64,000 nt of DNA from Paenibacillus soyae (GCF_024623455.1 NZ_JANIPJ010000022.1:1-64000); one strand, 5' to 3'. Numbered from the stretch's first letter, positions 43,660 to 52,867 are shown. Translations and numbers: made by a program. The notes: generated by a model from the letters alone, not told the origin.

Positions 43660-43689
43660 ATTATACCGTTCCCGTTTCGGTTCTGTCAA
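43660..43689 (-). promoter_or_regulatory. Promoter of the PTS/antiterminator operon
   Basis: On the minus strand: perfect TTGACA, 18-base spacer, perfect TATAAT. It lies inside the 3' end of the DMT-transporter gene; the -10 overlaps that gene's stop codon. Confidence 0.88.
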
Positions 43690-44608
43690 AGGAAGTTTCG
43701 CCTTCGCGCGGCTTAGGCTCCGGTTTCTCCGCCTTGTCACCGAATCGGATAAACAGCCATACGCCGAACAGGACGAAGGCGCCGGCGACAAGCTGATAGC
43801 CAGCCAGCGCTTCCTTCAGAAGCACCCAGGCGAGCAGCGAAGCGATAACGGGCTCGCCCAGCACCGACATGGACACGGCCGTCGCATTCATGTATTTCAG
43901 CAGCCAGTTGAACAGGTAATGGCCGAACAGCGTCGGCACGATGGCAAGCAGCAGGAAGATGCCCCACTCGCGGGCTTCGTAGCCGGTAAAGCTATTGCCC
44001 TGCGCGATGTTGTACAGAGCAAGGAAGGTGGCGGCCGTCGCGAACACCCAGAAGTTGTACGGGAACGCGTCGATCGATTCCCGGAGCTTCTTGCCGATCA
44101 GCATATGGATGGCGACGGCGGCGGTGCCGAGAAGGGACAGCGCGTCTCCGAGAAGAGCGGTTCCGGACAATCGGAAATCGCCGGCCCCGATGACGGCCGA
44201 TCCGGCAATCGCGATGAACATGCCGATCAGCATGATGCGGCTTGCTTTCGTTTTGAACAAGAAATACGAGCCGAGCATCACCATCAGCGGCTCGAGCGTC
44301 AGAATAACCGTAGAGCTTGCCACGGTCGTTAAGCGAAGCGACGCCATCCAGAGAAGGAAGTGCAAGGCGAGCATCGCGCCGGAAGCGGTCAGCCAGCCCC
44401 ATTGCCGGGGCGACAGCCGGAACAGTTCATTCCGGTATCTCCAAGCAAGCGGGAGCAGCAATAGATTCGTCAAATAAAGCCGATACATGGCGATAACCGC
44501 CACGTCGGCTTCCGACCATCGGACGAAGATGGAGGAGAAGGATATGGCGATAATGCCGATAACATAGAGAAGTTCGTAAACCGTTAAGCTTTTTGTGCCG
44601 AGTTCCAT
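43661..44608 (-). CDS. EamA/DMT-family transporter
   Basis: 315 residues with about ten membrane helices and two EamA repeats; the second shows SMSVLGEPVIASLLAWVLLKE. Such proteins export metabolites or amino acids; the substrate is unknown. The start is uncertain: ATG 44608 or an in-frame TTG at 44626. The C-terminal tail is hydrophilic (EKPEPKPREGE). Confidence 0.82.
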   Translation of the reverse strand: MELGTKSLTVYELLYVIGIIAISFSSIFVRWSEADVAVIAMYRLYLTNLLLLPLAWRYRNELFRLSPRQWGWLTASGAMLALHFLLWMASLRLTTVASSTVILTLEPLMVMLGSYFLFKTKASRIMLIGMFIAIAGSAVIGAGDFRLSGTALLGDALSLLGTAAVAIHMLIGKKLRESIDAFPYNFWVFATAATFLALYNIAQGNSFTGYEAREWGIFLLLAIVPTLFGHYLFNWLLKYMNATAVSMSVLGEPVIASLLAWVLLKEALAGYQLVAGAFVLFGVWLFIRFGDKAEKPEPKPREGETSFDRTETGTV

Positions 44609-44727
44609 CGTGTTGTGTCGCTCCAAACATGAAAGGGTTCGGCGCTGTTGCGCACTCAGAGATCATACTCCCGGGCGCTGACCGCTGTCAAAGCCATTTT
44701 TTACGGGCGACTATGACTGGAATAGAT

Positions 44728-44766
44728 AAGGCATGTCCTCCCGAAGCCCGGAAGCGGACATGCCTT
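44728..44766 (-). terminator. Terminator-like hairpin after exonuclease gene
   Basis: Stem AAGGCATGTCC with GGACATGCCTT; the tail on the minus strand is only weakly T-rich (ATCTATT). Confidence 0.5.
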
Positions 44767-44808
44767 CTAGTTCGTTCGCCGCCTGTGGACTATTCTCAGC
44801 GGCATCGC

Positions 44809-45720
44809 TTATTCCTGCTCTTGCAGCCCGTCCGCTTCCCGAGCATCATCTTCCCGGCCATTAGGCGTGACGCCAGCTATCCCGGTTGTTTGAACGGAAG
44901 CCGGATCTGCCGCACCGTCCTCTTGCCGGTCATCCTTCTTGGCCTTGGGGCCCGCATGAGCCGGTTTGGCGCTTTTCTTCTCCAGCTCCGCTTGGAAATA
45001 CGATTTAAGCTCCGCTTCCTTGCGAGGATCGTCGAGCTTCACCTTGTCCTTCAGCACATGCTCGGCGAACGATTCCCATGTCGGCTCGAGCTTCTGCGAC
45101 CGCAGAAGCCGGATGGCGTTCTTCACGAGTCTGCGTTCCTTGGCGTTCGTGAATTGATCCTTGTAATGCGTGACGAAGCTGAAATCCAGCTGGCCGTACA
45201 CCTTGCGGAAAATATCGGCCGTCATGCGGGCGTCGTCCAACGCCCTGTGAGCCGAGCCCTCCGAGGATAAGCCGAGGTCCGTGAGCGCGGCCTCTACGCT
45301 GACGTCGTTGGTCAGTCCGCGCACGCGCAGGAAGCCCTTCAGCAGATCGAAGCAGGGGATGGCCAGCCAATAGGCGTCATCCATCTTGTGCATGCGGGTA
45401 TCGAGGACGATTCTCTTCAAATCCTCGCCACCCCATGCGATAAGCAGCGGCTGCTCGCACTTGCCGAGCCAGGCGAGAAACGCGCGTATAACCTTGGGAA
45501 AGCCCGCCGCGGCGTCGATGCTCTCCTGGGGGATGCCGGTTTTCTTCTGAATAAACGAATTAAGCTTCGCGAAATAGACCGGCTTGATGAAGTCGGTGAA
45601 TTCGTCCACCACGTTTAAAGATGCGTCTAATCGAACCGCGCCGATCTCGATGACTTCCATAGGAAGATCGCTCGCGAATTTGCGTCCGTTGAATTCGATA
45701 TCGAGTACAATATAGTCCAA
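44809..45720 (-). CDS. DEDDh 3'-5' exonuclease domain protein
   Basis: 303 residues. Exonuclease motif I is DYIVLDIEFNG (D and E), motif III HRALDDARMTAD (H and D). It belongs to the DnaQ/KapD-like group that trims DNA or RNA 3' ends. The C-terminal 60 residues are charged and Ala/Pro/Lys-rich, outside the fold. GGAGG eight bases before a TTG at 45720 favours that start over an in-frame TTG at 45735 that would overlap the site. Confidence 0.8.
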   Translation of the reverse strand: MDYIVLDIEFNGRKFASDLPMEVIEIGAVRLDASLNVVDEFTDFIKPVYFAKLNSFIQKKTGIPQESIDAAAGFPKVIRAFLAWLGKCEQPLLIAWGGEDLKRIVLDTRMHKMDDAYWLAIPCFDLLKGFLRVRGLTNDVSVEAALTDLGLSSEGSAHRALDDARMTADIFRKVYGQLDFSFVTHYKDQFTNAKERRLVKNAIRLLRSQKLEPTWESFAEHVLKDKVKLDDPRKEAELKSYFQAELEKKSAKPAHAGPKAKKDDRQEDGAADPASVQTTGIAGVTPNGREDDAREADGLQEQE

Positions 45721-45944
45721 GTCGATGACCTCCAATCATAGCCTTTATTTTAACAGATTCGGCGATGGTTTGCGTAATGGGGGTGGCGCAAGGCAATATG
45801 ACAACTTTGGTATCGCAGGAACATTGAGGGAATTCTCGCAATAGATGTATGCAATGATAACTTTTTTGAAAAAAAACTTCATATTGTAGGTCGGATGATC
45901 TATGAAAGCGCCTAGAAATCTAGTAAGATGGAATCAGCCAACTG

Positions 45945-46028
45945 CATACCGATTTCGGCAAACTATGCGAAAGCATAGGACGCAAAGCCACGGGTCTTAC
46001 CAACATTGATGATAGCCGGGTTGCACGC
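45945..46028 (+). ncRNA. c-di-GMP-I (GEMM) riboswitch
   Basis: The gap 45721-46174 holds this aptamer and a terminator. The conserved GEMM-I core is seen: CGGCAAAC, a first hairpin capped by a GAAA tetraloop (CTATGCGAAAGCATAG), GGACGCAAAGCCACGGG, and, after a second hairpin, AGCCGGGTTGC. It binds cyclic di-GMP. It precedes an intrinsic terminator and a gene that makes and breaks this very nucleotide, so feedback control by transcription termination is likely; which direction ligand acts cannot be read with certainty. Confidence 0.88.
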
Positions 46029-46060
46029 AGATAAACCAGCTCTTGCTGCTGGATTATAGA

Positions 46061-46096
46061 GCCCTGGTCGCTTGATTGCCGCCAGGGCATTATTTT
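46061..46096 (+). terminator. Expression-platform terminator of the riboswitch
   Basis: GCCCTGG (46061-46067) pairs with CCAGGGC (46082-46088), followed by ATTATTTTT. A preceding CCAGC...GCTGG hairpin (about 46036-46052) could take part in an alternative fold. Confidence 0.8.
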
Positions 46097-46174
46097 TGCC
46101 TCACAAGTCAGAATCGGACCATACCGCTCCATCAACTAGAATCTACATCAACCGTACCAGGAGGGCCGTGTACC

Positions 46175-48811
46175 ATGAGGAACTCTTTCGCTGCTTCCCA
46201 TCGGATACGAAGCTGGCTGTTTATGGCGGGAACCGCCTCGCTTGCTCTCGTCACCGCTTCGCAGCAGTTGCAATTGATTTACGGCATTACGTTTGTCTTC
46301 ACCAATTTGTTCATCATGCTTCTCTATCGCTTGTTCGGCCTTCGGACCGCCCTGCCAGTCGCCGCGGCGGCTTATGGCGCGGCCGTGCTCGCGTTCCATA
46401 TTCCCCTGTTTGTTCTGATCTTTCTTATGGAGGTTTGCTGGGTAACCCTTCTACATAAGAAGACCAAGCGTTCTCCGCTCAAGCTGAATGTCTGGTTCTG
46501 GGCGGCGTGCGGACTCCCTCTTATTCTATTGGCTTGTCTACTGTCGGGTCCTTTCGACGCGACGGAGTTTGTGCTCCTGTTTTTTCTTTCGGCGGTGAAC
46601 GGCCTATTCAATGTGCTGCTATCCGAGATCATTTACTATTTCGTACCAATTAAACGGTTATTGAAGCGGGAGAGTAGCATGCGCGCGCCGATCCCGTTCC
46701 GAATGGCCTTGCTTAACGCCTCCATTGCCATAGTGGCGGTGCCGTTTCTGCTGATCATGATGATCAGCGGCTGGAAGGCGTATGACGCTTCGCTGCATAT
46801 GGCGGGTCAAATCGCGGGGAGCACGACGAGCATCCTCTCGGAGGAGCTTAGCCACTGGAGCGAGGAAGAGCTGCTCGGCATCCGGCTGCGGAACCGGATT
46901 CAGCTTGCTCATTTGCACGATCTGCTGGACCGGCATGCCGATTACCGCAGGTACCATCTGACGCTGGCGAACGAGGATCGAATTCCGCTGGCCTCCACGA
47001 TGGCTCTCGAGGAATTCAAGGCATGGAAGCCCAAACGTTTCGCGATGGAATCGATCGAAGACCATGGATTCCGTATCGAGATGCCGAGGCAATCCGCGGT
47101 ACAGCTTCTGCCGACCGAGCGGTGGCGAGACGCGAACTACGTCTACAAGGCGAAGCTGGATTCGCTCCCGTTGACTCTGTCCGTCATTTTCCCTGTATCG
47201 TCCTACAAAGACCACATCTTTCAAGAATATATCTATTACTTGACGTCCCTATTGGTAAGCGCCGCGATCGCCGCAGGACTGGCGCTCGGCATGAACCGTT
47301 GGCTGAGTCAGGGACTTATGCAGCTTGCCGGCTCCACGACCAATCTGCCGGACAAGCTGAAGCAGAGGGTAGCGATGGAGTGGCCCGTAAGCGGCATTCT
47401 GGAAGTCAATTCCGTCGTACATAACGTGAAAGAGATGTCGAATAATCTGCAGCTCATGTTCCAAGAATCGGAGCATATGAACGAACAGCTGCGGATGTCG
47501 GAAGAGAAGCTTCACCATCTGGCTTTCTACGACAGCTTGACCGGCATGCCGAACCGTCACCATTTCCGCCAGTCGCTTGAGGCTTTGTTTGCCGAAGTCG
47601 ACGGGAGCGATGAGCGAATCGCCGTCATGTTCGTGGATCTGAACCGGTTCAAGCAGATCAACGATTCCCTCGGGCATGCGGCAGGAGATGTTCTGCTCCA
47701 GCATGTGGCAGGCCGCTTCACCTGGCTTGCCGACGGCAGCAGCCAGGTGTTCCGGCTTGGAGGCGACGAATTCGTATTCGTGCAGCGTTTCCGGTCGGAG
47801 GAAGCGCCGGGCAGATTGGCCGAACAGATATGCGGGTGCTTCAACGAGCCTTTCGAGCTGATGGGCGCCTCCTTCTATACGGCTGCCAGCGTCGGCATCA
47901 GCTTGTACCCGGAGCATGGACAAACCATTGACGATATCGTCAAGAAAGCGGATATCGCGATGTACGTAGCTAAGGAGAACGGACCGAGCGGCTACCACCT
48001 GTTCGATAAAGAGCTCGAAGACACGTTAAGCGAGAAGATGGAGCTCGAGAACGGGCTTCGCAACGCGCTGAAGAATCAGGAGCTGTTCCTGGAGTATCAG
48101 CCCAAGGTTCATCCCAATACAGGGACTCCGCTCGGCTTCGAAGCGTTAATCCGTTGGAGGCATCCGGTCAAAGGGTTGATCTCGCCGGTTAAATTCATTC
48201 CGCTCGCGGAGGCGTCGGGCATCATTACGGACATCGATTTGTGGGTTTTCCGCGAAGCGTGCGAACAGACGAAGGAATGGCAGGCGCAAGGCCTGCCCGC
48301 GCTTCCTATTTCCGTTAATTTGTCGGCCAAGCACTTCGGACAGCCAATGCTCGTGGAACGCATTCGCGCGATTCTGAACGAGACGGGGGTAGACGGCAAA
48401 TCGATCAGCATCGAAATAACGGAAAGCGTGTTTATCCGCCAGGTCGAAGAAGTCATCGATGTGCTGGGGCGGATTCGGGCAATGGGCATCGATATCTCGA
48501 TCGACGACTTCGGGACCGGCTACTCCTCGCTAAGCCAGCTGCAGCGTCTTCCGATCTCGGTGGTCAAGCTGGATCGGACCTTCATCTCCGGCGCGGACAA
48601 GGATGCGCTTAAGTCATCCATCGTCAAGGCCGTAATCGAGCTTGCCCACAGCATGGGACTCAAGGTTGTCGCGGAGGGCATCGAGACGGAGGAGGAAAGA
48701 TCGTTTTTCGAAGAATTGAATTGCGACGAGCTGCAGGGCTATTATTTCAGCAAGCCGCTTCCGCGCGAACGTTTGGAGCTATATATCAAAACCCATTTCA
48801 ATGCTGACTAG
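46175..48811 (+). CDS. Membrane GGDEF-EAL c-di-GMP enzyme
   Basis: 878 residues. Several N-terminal membrane helices, then an extracellular region (about 205-365) that resembles a Cache sensor, another helix, then GGDEF (RLGGDEF at 529-533) and EAL (GFEALIRWRHP, EAL at 656-658). Both sites look active: GGDEF is complete, and the EAL part keeps IEITES, DDFGTGYSS, KLDRTF and EGIETEEE. The inhibitory RxxD motif expected five residues before GGDEF is not there (DGSS instead). It makes or degrades c-di-GMP depending on its signal. GGAGGG before ATG 46175 sets the start downstream of the riboswitch terminator. Confidence 0.92.
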   Translation: MRNSFAASHRIRSWLFMAGTASLALVTASQQLQLIYGITFVFTNLFIMLLYRLFGLRTALPVAAAAYGAAVLAFHIPLFVLIFLMEVCWVTLLHKKTKRSPLKLNVWFWAACGLPLILLACLLSGPFDATEFVLLFFLSAVNGLFNVLLSEIIYYFVPIKRLLKRESSMRAPIPFRMALLNASIAIVAVPFLLIMMISGWKAYDASLHMAGQIAGSTTSILSEELSHWSEEELLGIRLRNRIQLAHLHDLLDRHADYRRYHLTLANEDRIPLASTMALEEFKAWKPKRFAMESIEDHGFRIEMPRQSAVQLLPTERWRDANYVYKAKLDSLPLTLSVIFPVSSYKDHIFQEYIYYLTSLLVSAAIAAGLALGMNRWLSQGLMQLAGSTTNLPDKLKQRVAMEWPVSGILEVNSVVHNVKEMSNNLQLMFQESEHMNEQLRMSEEKLHHLAFYDSLTGMPNRHHFRQSLEALFAEVDGSDERIAVMFVDLNRFKQINDSLGHAAGDVLLQHVAGRFTWLADGSSQVFRLGGDEFVFVQRFRSEEAPGRLAEQICGCFNEPFELMGASFYTAASVGISLYPEHGQTIDDIVKKADIAMYVAKENGPSGYHLFDKELEDTLSEKMELENGLRNALKNQELFLEYQPKVHPNTGTPLGFEALIRWRHPVKGLISPVKFIPLAEASGIITDIDLWVFREACEQTKEWQAQGLPALPISVNLSAKHFGQPMLVERIRAILNETGVDGKSISIEITESVFIRQVEEVIDVLGRIRAMGIDISIDDFGTGYSSLSQLQRLPISVVKLDRTFISGADKDALKSSIVKAVIELAHSMGLKVVAEGIETEEERSFFEELNCDELQGYYFSKPLPRERLELYIKTHFNAD

Positions 48812-48823
48812 GAGAGACGGAAT

Positions 48824-50140
48824 ATGAGAAGAACGATGATGATCATCCTGTCCGTGGTGATCGCGGCAGCGTTAAGCGGCTGCAACGGGAACGCCGCCGC
48901 GCCGGCAACGGAAGAAATCGTGGAGACGGAGGACAAGACCGCGCTTTCCATGGAACCGGTAGAGCTTGAGCTATGGGCGTACTATGACGGATGGTCATCC
49001 ATTATCGAAAGCTTCGAGGAGAAGTATCCCAACGTTACGGTGAAATTGAAGACGTTCGCCTTCGACACGTACGCGGATGTCTATAAGGAAGCGATCGCTT
49101 CGGGCGAGACGCCGGACGTCATGCTGACGGACAGCGAGCATTTCGGTCAATTCACGACGATTGCCGGGCTCGAGAATCTGCTCGATTACGGAGCCGGCGA
49201 ATACGAGAAGGATATCAGCGGAAGCCTGTGGGCGTCGAACTTCTCCTTCGACGGCCAGTCCATGGTCGGATTTCCGTTCGGAAGCTCGCCTATCGTCGCT
49301 TACTACAGAGAGGATATGATGAGGCAATACGGTTTCCCGTCCGATCCGGAGGAGCTCGGCAAGTATATGGAGGACCCGGACAATTGGCTGGAAATCGCCA
49401 GAACGTTGAAGAAGGATGGGCGTTATCTCGCCCAGTGGTCGACGGAGGTCATTCGCGTCTATGACAGCGCGCATGGTTTGCTCGACGAGAATGTCTCGTT
49501 TCTCCGCAATAACGAAGCCTATTATGAGGCCATTGAACTCGCGAAGACGCTGAATGAGGAAGGCTTGGTGTCGCTGCAGGACGTATGGACGGAAGCAGGG
49601 GCCCAGACCGTAAGGGACGGCGAGCTCGCGATGCTCTATCAGGGCACGTGGGGCGCCTCCCAGATCGAAGCATGGGCTCCCGATACGGCAGGGCATTGGC
49701 GGGCTACCCGCCTCCCCTTCAATAAGTACGGCTGGGCGAACAGCGCCAGTTTCATGATTCCTACCGCATCGGACCAGAAGGCTTGGGCTTGGGAGCTTAT
49801 CCGCTATATCGTGACGGATTGGGCGTTCAAGGGCGTCGACAACAGCGTGCCCGCGTACATTCCGGCTAGAGCGAACGGAAGAAAGCTGGCGGAGACGAGC
49901 GACTTCTTCGGCGGCCAGAAGATGTACGCGACAAACTTATGGCTTACGGAGAACATGAAGGAGTATAGGCTTACGCCGCTGGATCAACAGGTGAAGCAGA
50001 TATGGAACGATACGGTGAACAAGGGGATCGAACGCCAAAAGGATGCGGAAACCATCATTCAAGAAGCGGAGCAGATGATTCAAACCTCATTGGGCGACGA
50101 CATCGAAATTCTTCGAAGCATAGCGCAGGAGAATCGGTAA
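48824..50140 (+). CDS. Orphan solute-binding lipoprotein
   Basis: 438 residues with lipobox LSGC (C20). Family-1 solute-binding pattern (LELWAYYDGWSSIIESFEEKYPNVTVKLKTF). It lies 13 bases after the GGDEF-EAL gene with AGGAGAG before the ATG, so it is under the same riboswitch. No permease is near; the next gene is an unrelated MFS transporter. It may deliver a ligand signal to the sensor part of the GGDEF-EAL protein (inference). Confidence 0.85.
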   Translation: MRRTMMIILSVVIAAALSGCNGNAAAPATEEIVETEDKTALSMEPVELELWAYYDGWSSIIESFEEKYPNVTVKLKTFAFDTYADVYKEAIASGETPDVMLTDSEHFGQFTTIAGLENLLDYGAGEYEKDISGSLWASNFSFDGQSMVGFPFGSSPIVAYYREDMMRQYGFPSDPEELGKYMEDPDNWLEIARTLKKDGRYLAQWSTEVIRVYDSAHGLLDENVSFLRNNEAYYEAIELAKTLNEEGLVSLQDVWTEAGAQTVRDGELAMLYQGTWGASQIEAWAPDTAGHWRATRLPFNKYGWANSASFMIPTASDQKAWAWELIRYIVTDWAFKGVDNSVPAYIPARANGRKLAETSDFFGGQKMYATNLWLTENMKEYRLTPLDQQVKQIWNDTVNKGIERQKDAETIIQEAEQMIQTSLGDDIEILRSIAQENR

Positions 50141-50150
50141 CGCACAAGCC

Positions 50151-50189
50151 AACATGGTATTCGGACAAGGGCCGGATACCATGTTTTTT
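50151..50189 (+). terminator. Terminator of the c-di-GMP operon
   Basis: Stem AACATGGTAT with ATACCATGTT, then six T. Confidence 0.85.
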
Positions 50190-50300
50190 GTCGTTTTCAA
50201 AAGAAAAGCGAGGTTGCCAGATCGTCGATACCCCATTAGAATGAAATAGTTTCCGAAGCCGTTCATATCCATAGCAGCTAGAAAGAAGGGAGCGCATCCA

Positions 50301-51512
50301 TTGAACATTACCCCATCCGCTTCTCAGCCAATGCCGCGCTCGAGAAGATTGTTTATCGCGGCCATTCTCGGTTCGTTATCCGGCATCGGTCCGCTGAGCA
50401 TCGACATGTATTTGCCGGCGCTGCCCGCTCTAAGCGAAGATTTCGGCGCTTCCGCGTCCCTCGCTCAGCTTAGCTTGACCGCGTGCCTGCTCGGCATAGC
50501 GCTTGGGCAGTTAATCGTTGGTCCGATCAGCGACGTAAGAGGAAGAAGAACGCCGCTGCTGATTGGAATCGTCTTGTATGCGATCGTGTCGCTATTATGC
50601 GTTTTTTCTCCTTCGATATGGGCTTTTATCGCGCTTCGGTTCGTGCAGGGCTTGGCCGGGGCGGCAGCTATCGTCATTGCCAGGGCAAGCGTAAGGGATA
50701 TGTACTCCGGTCCCGAGCTGACGAAGTTTTTTGCCCTGCTGATGCTGATTAACGGAGCGGCCCCGATTCTTGCCCCCATGATCGGAGCCGAAATTTTGAC
50801 CTTCACCTCTTGGAGGGGAGTATTCGCGGTGCTCAGCGTATCGGGGCTGCTGATGCTAGCCGCCGTATGGCTCGGCTTGAAGGAGACGCTGCCCGCGGAG
50901 AGACGCTCCAAGGGCGGGCTTCGGAATACGCTGAGGACGTTCCGGGGACTTCTCGGCAACTCCGTCTTCATGGGGTACGCGATTACGCAAGGATTGATGA
51001 TGGCCGCGATGTTCGCTTACATATCGGGCTCGTCGTTCGTCTTGCAGGAAATTTACGATGTTACGCCGAGAGGCTACAGCCTTGTCTTCGGCTTGAACGG
51101 GGCAGGCATCATTATAGCGAGCCAGATCGCGGGCAGGCTGGCGGGGAAGGTGGAAGCGCGCAAAATGCTGAGCGCGGGCCTTGCCCTCGCATCTTCCGGC
51201 GCTCTGCTGCTGCTGCTCGCCGTCGCCGCGGATATGGGGCTCGGCGGGGTGATTCCCGCGTTTTTCCTGGTCGTATCCAGCGTCGGCATAGTCTCGGCGA
51301 CGACGACTTCGCTTGCGCTGCAGGATCAAGGGAAAACGGCGGGCAGCGCGTCGGCGCTTCTCGGCATGCTTTCCTTTATTTTCGGAGGGGCGGCGGCTCC
51401 TTTGGTAGGGCTGGGCGGGGAAGGCACGGCCTGGCCGCTCGCGCTTGTTATTCTGCTGCTCGTCGTCGCAGCTTCGGGCTGTTTTGCTTTCCTGACGCGG
51501 CGAAGAGCATGA
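50301..51512 (+). CDS. Bcr/CflA-family MFS drug exporter
   Basis: 403 residues, 12 membrane helices. N-terminal LGSLSGIGPLSIDMYLPALP and LGQLIVGPISDVRGRRTPLL are hallmarks of the Bcr/CflA group, which exports antibiotics such as bicyclomycin or other small molecules. Start TTG 50301 behind GGGAG. Confidence 0.9.
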   Translation: MNITPSASQPMPRSRRLFIAAILGSLSGIGPLSIDMYLPALPALSEDFGASASLAQLSLTACLLGIALGQLIVGPISDVRGRRTPLLIGIVLYAIVSLLCVFSPSIWAFIALRFVQGLAGAAAIVIARASVRDMYSGPELTKFFALLMLINGAAPILAPMIGAEILTFTSWRGVFAVLSVSGLLMLAAVWLGLKETLPAERRSKGGLRNTLRTFRGLLGNSVFMGYAITQGLMMAAMFAYISGSSFVLQEIYDVTPRGYSLVFGLNGAGIIIASQIAGRLAGKVEARKMLSAGLALASSGALLLLLAVAADMGLGGVIPAFFLVVSSVGIVSATTTSLALQDQGKTAGSASALLGMLSFIFGGAAAPLVGLGGEGTAWPLALVILLLVVAASGCFAFLTRRRA

Positions 51513-51533
51513 GTTGGTGCGCCGCATATAGAC

Positions 51534-51573
51534 AGAGAAACCCGCAGAGGAATTATCCGCTGCGGGTTTCTCT
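51534..51573. terminator. Bidirectional terminator, MFS / methyltransferase
   Basis: A 14-bp perfect stem (AGAGAAACCCGCAG with CTGCGGGTTTCTCT) between convergent genes. Confidence 0.8.
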
Positions 51574-51596
51574 ATGGAGCGGCGCTTCGAGCGCTG

Positions 51597-52271
51597 CTAG
51601 GCCAGCGCGACATAAACCGTAAATTCGTGATGCTTGTAGACGCAGTCGGCGCTCGCGAAGCCGGCTTCGCGCAGCCACTGCAGCTGCTCGGGAAGACCGG
51701 CGTTGATGTCGTGGCTCCGTCTCTCGACGGAAGCCCGAATCGCCTCGCCGCCGATGCCGCTATTCTCGACGGAGCGAAGCCAGCTCTGCCTGTACGTCTG
51801 ATCGAAGGAAAGGGAGCCGCCTGCCGACTGATCGGCGTTCACGAATCTTCCGCCCGGTTTGAGAAGACCGCGGACGGTGCGGAACAAGGATCGTTTCTGA
51901 TCGTGGGGAAGATGGTGAATGGAAAGAGACGATACGACGGCGTCATAAGAGTCCTTGAACGGATAGGCCGAATAGTCTTCGGCGATGTAGGTCAAGTTGT
52001 TCCGGCCCGCGAACCTTGTCTTCGCCTGGGCCAGCATCTCGTCGCTGAAATCGATGAGCGTGAACTCCGCATGAGGGAATTTATCCAGCATCATGGCGGT
52101 CAACAAGCCGGTGCCGGCGCCAAGATCCAGGATGCGCGGCTCCTCGGATACGACCTCGGTCCAGTCAACCGCCGTGCCGTAGAAATCGTCAAAACAGGGA
52201 ATCAAACCTCGTCGCTGCTCGTCGTAGCGCTCGGCCGCTTGATCGAATTGCGCCTTTACTTGATCGGACAT
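51597..52271 (-). CDS. Class I SAM-dependent methyltransferase
   Basis: 224 residues. SAM motif I ILDLGAGTGLLTAMML, then FTLIDFSDEMLAQAK and DAVVSSLSIHHL. The substrate is unknown. AAGGAGG precedes the ATG. The upstream region holds two copies of CTTA.GTTTTGTGAAACG. Confidence 0.85.
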   Translation of the reverse strand: MSDQVKAQFDQAAERYDEQRRGLIPCFDDFYGTAVDWTEVVSEEPRILDLGAGTGLLTAMMLDKFPHAEFTLIDFSDEMLAQAKTRFAGRNNLTYIAEDYSAYPFKDSYDAVVSSLSIHHLPHDQKRSLFRTVRGLLKPGGRFVNADQSAGGSLSFDQTYRQSWLRSVENSGIGGEAIRASVERRSHDINAGLPEQLQWLREAGFASADCVYKHHEFTVYVALA

Positions 52272-52281
52272 GTTTATTCCT

Positions 52282-52348
52282 CCTTAAGTTTTGTGAAACG
52301 AAGTGGAACAAAACCGCATCGGAAGCATTCGCTTAGTTTTGTGAAACG
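52282..52348. repeat. Direct repeats before the methyltransferase gene
   Basis: CTTAAGTTTTGTGAAACG (about 52283-52300) and CTTAGTTTTGTGAAACG (52332-52348) are near-identical; a nearby GTTTTGT/ACAAAAC inverted pair (minus strand) frames the region. The copy next to the gene contains its ribosome-binding site. Confidence 0.55.
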
Positions 52349-52546
52349 CTCGCTCCGATTTGTGGTGGATGCTTCCAATCATAATGCAAATGAGTATATA
52401 GGTTAAGTATATAATTCAAATAAACTTTATAGTTTTAAACTATTTGTCGCTTAAGGACGGGCGAGTCGGCACAGGTGATTCTTTTGGCAGAACTCCCATT
52501 TGTTTGATAGAATTAAAAAAGAATAGAACCGGAAGGAGAGATTAGA

Positions 52547-52858
52547 ATGTCTACTCAAGAAAGCGAATGGATTTTGCACTCCGTTATTTTCACATTGAAG
52601 CATGAGAAGGGCTCCGAGCAGGAGAAGAGGTTTTTGGAGGATGGGGAACGCATTCTTACGATGATTCCGGTCGTGCGCAATTTTAAAGTATACCGTCAGG
52701 TCAGCGCCAAAAACGACTATGATTACGGATTCGCGATGGAGTTCGAGAATCAGCGGGATTACGACGCCTATAACGCTCACCCGCTGCATGAGCAGTTCGT
52801 GAACGAGCGGTGGGTGAAGGAAGTCGAGAAGTTCCTCGAAATCGACTATAAGTTGTAG
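52547..52858 (+). CDS. Dabb-family protein
   Basis: 103 residues, single small alpha/beta-barrel domain (ILHSVIFTLKHEKGSEQEKRFL, then YDYGFAMEFENQRDYDAYNAHPLHEQFV). GGAAGGAG precedes the ATG. Role unknown; same family as the protein at 13629 but clearly divergent. Confidence 0.8.
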   Translation: MSTQESEWILHSVIFTLKHEKGSEQEKRFLEDGERILTMIPVVRNFKVYRQVSAKNDYDYGFAMEFENQRDYDAYNAHPLHEQFVNERWVKEVEKFLEIDYKL

Positions 52859-52867
52859 CGGATTGTA

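Noticed and set aside
46076-46174. Extended N-terminus of the GGDEF-EAL protein
   Set aside because: It would start inside the riboswitch terminator; GGAGGG before ATG 46175 gives the natural start.
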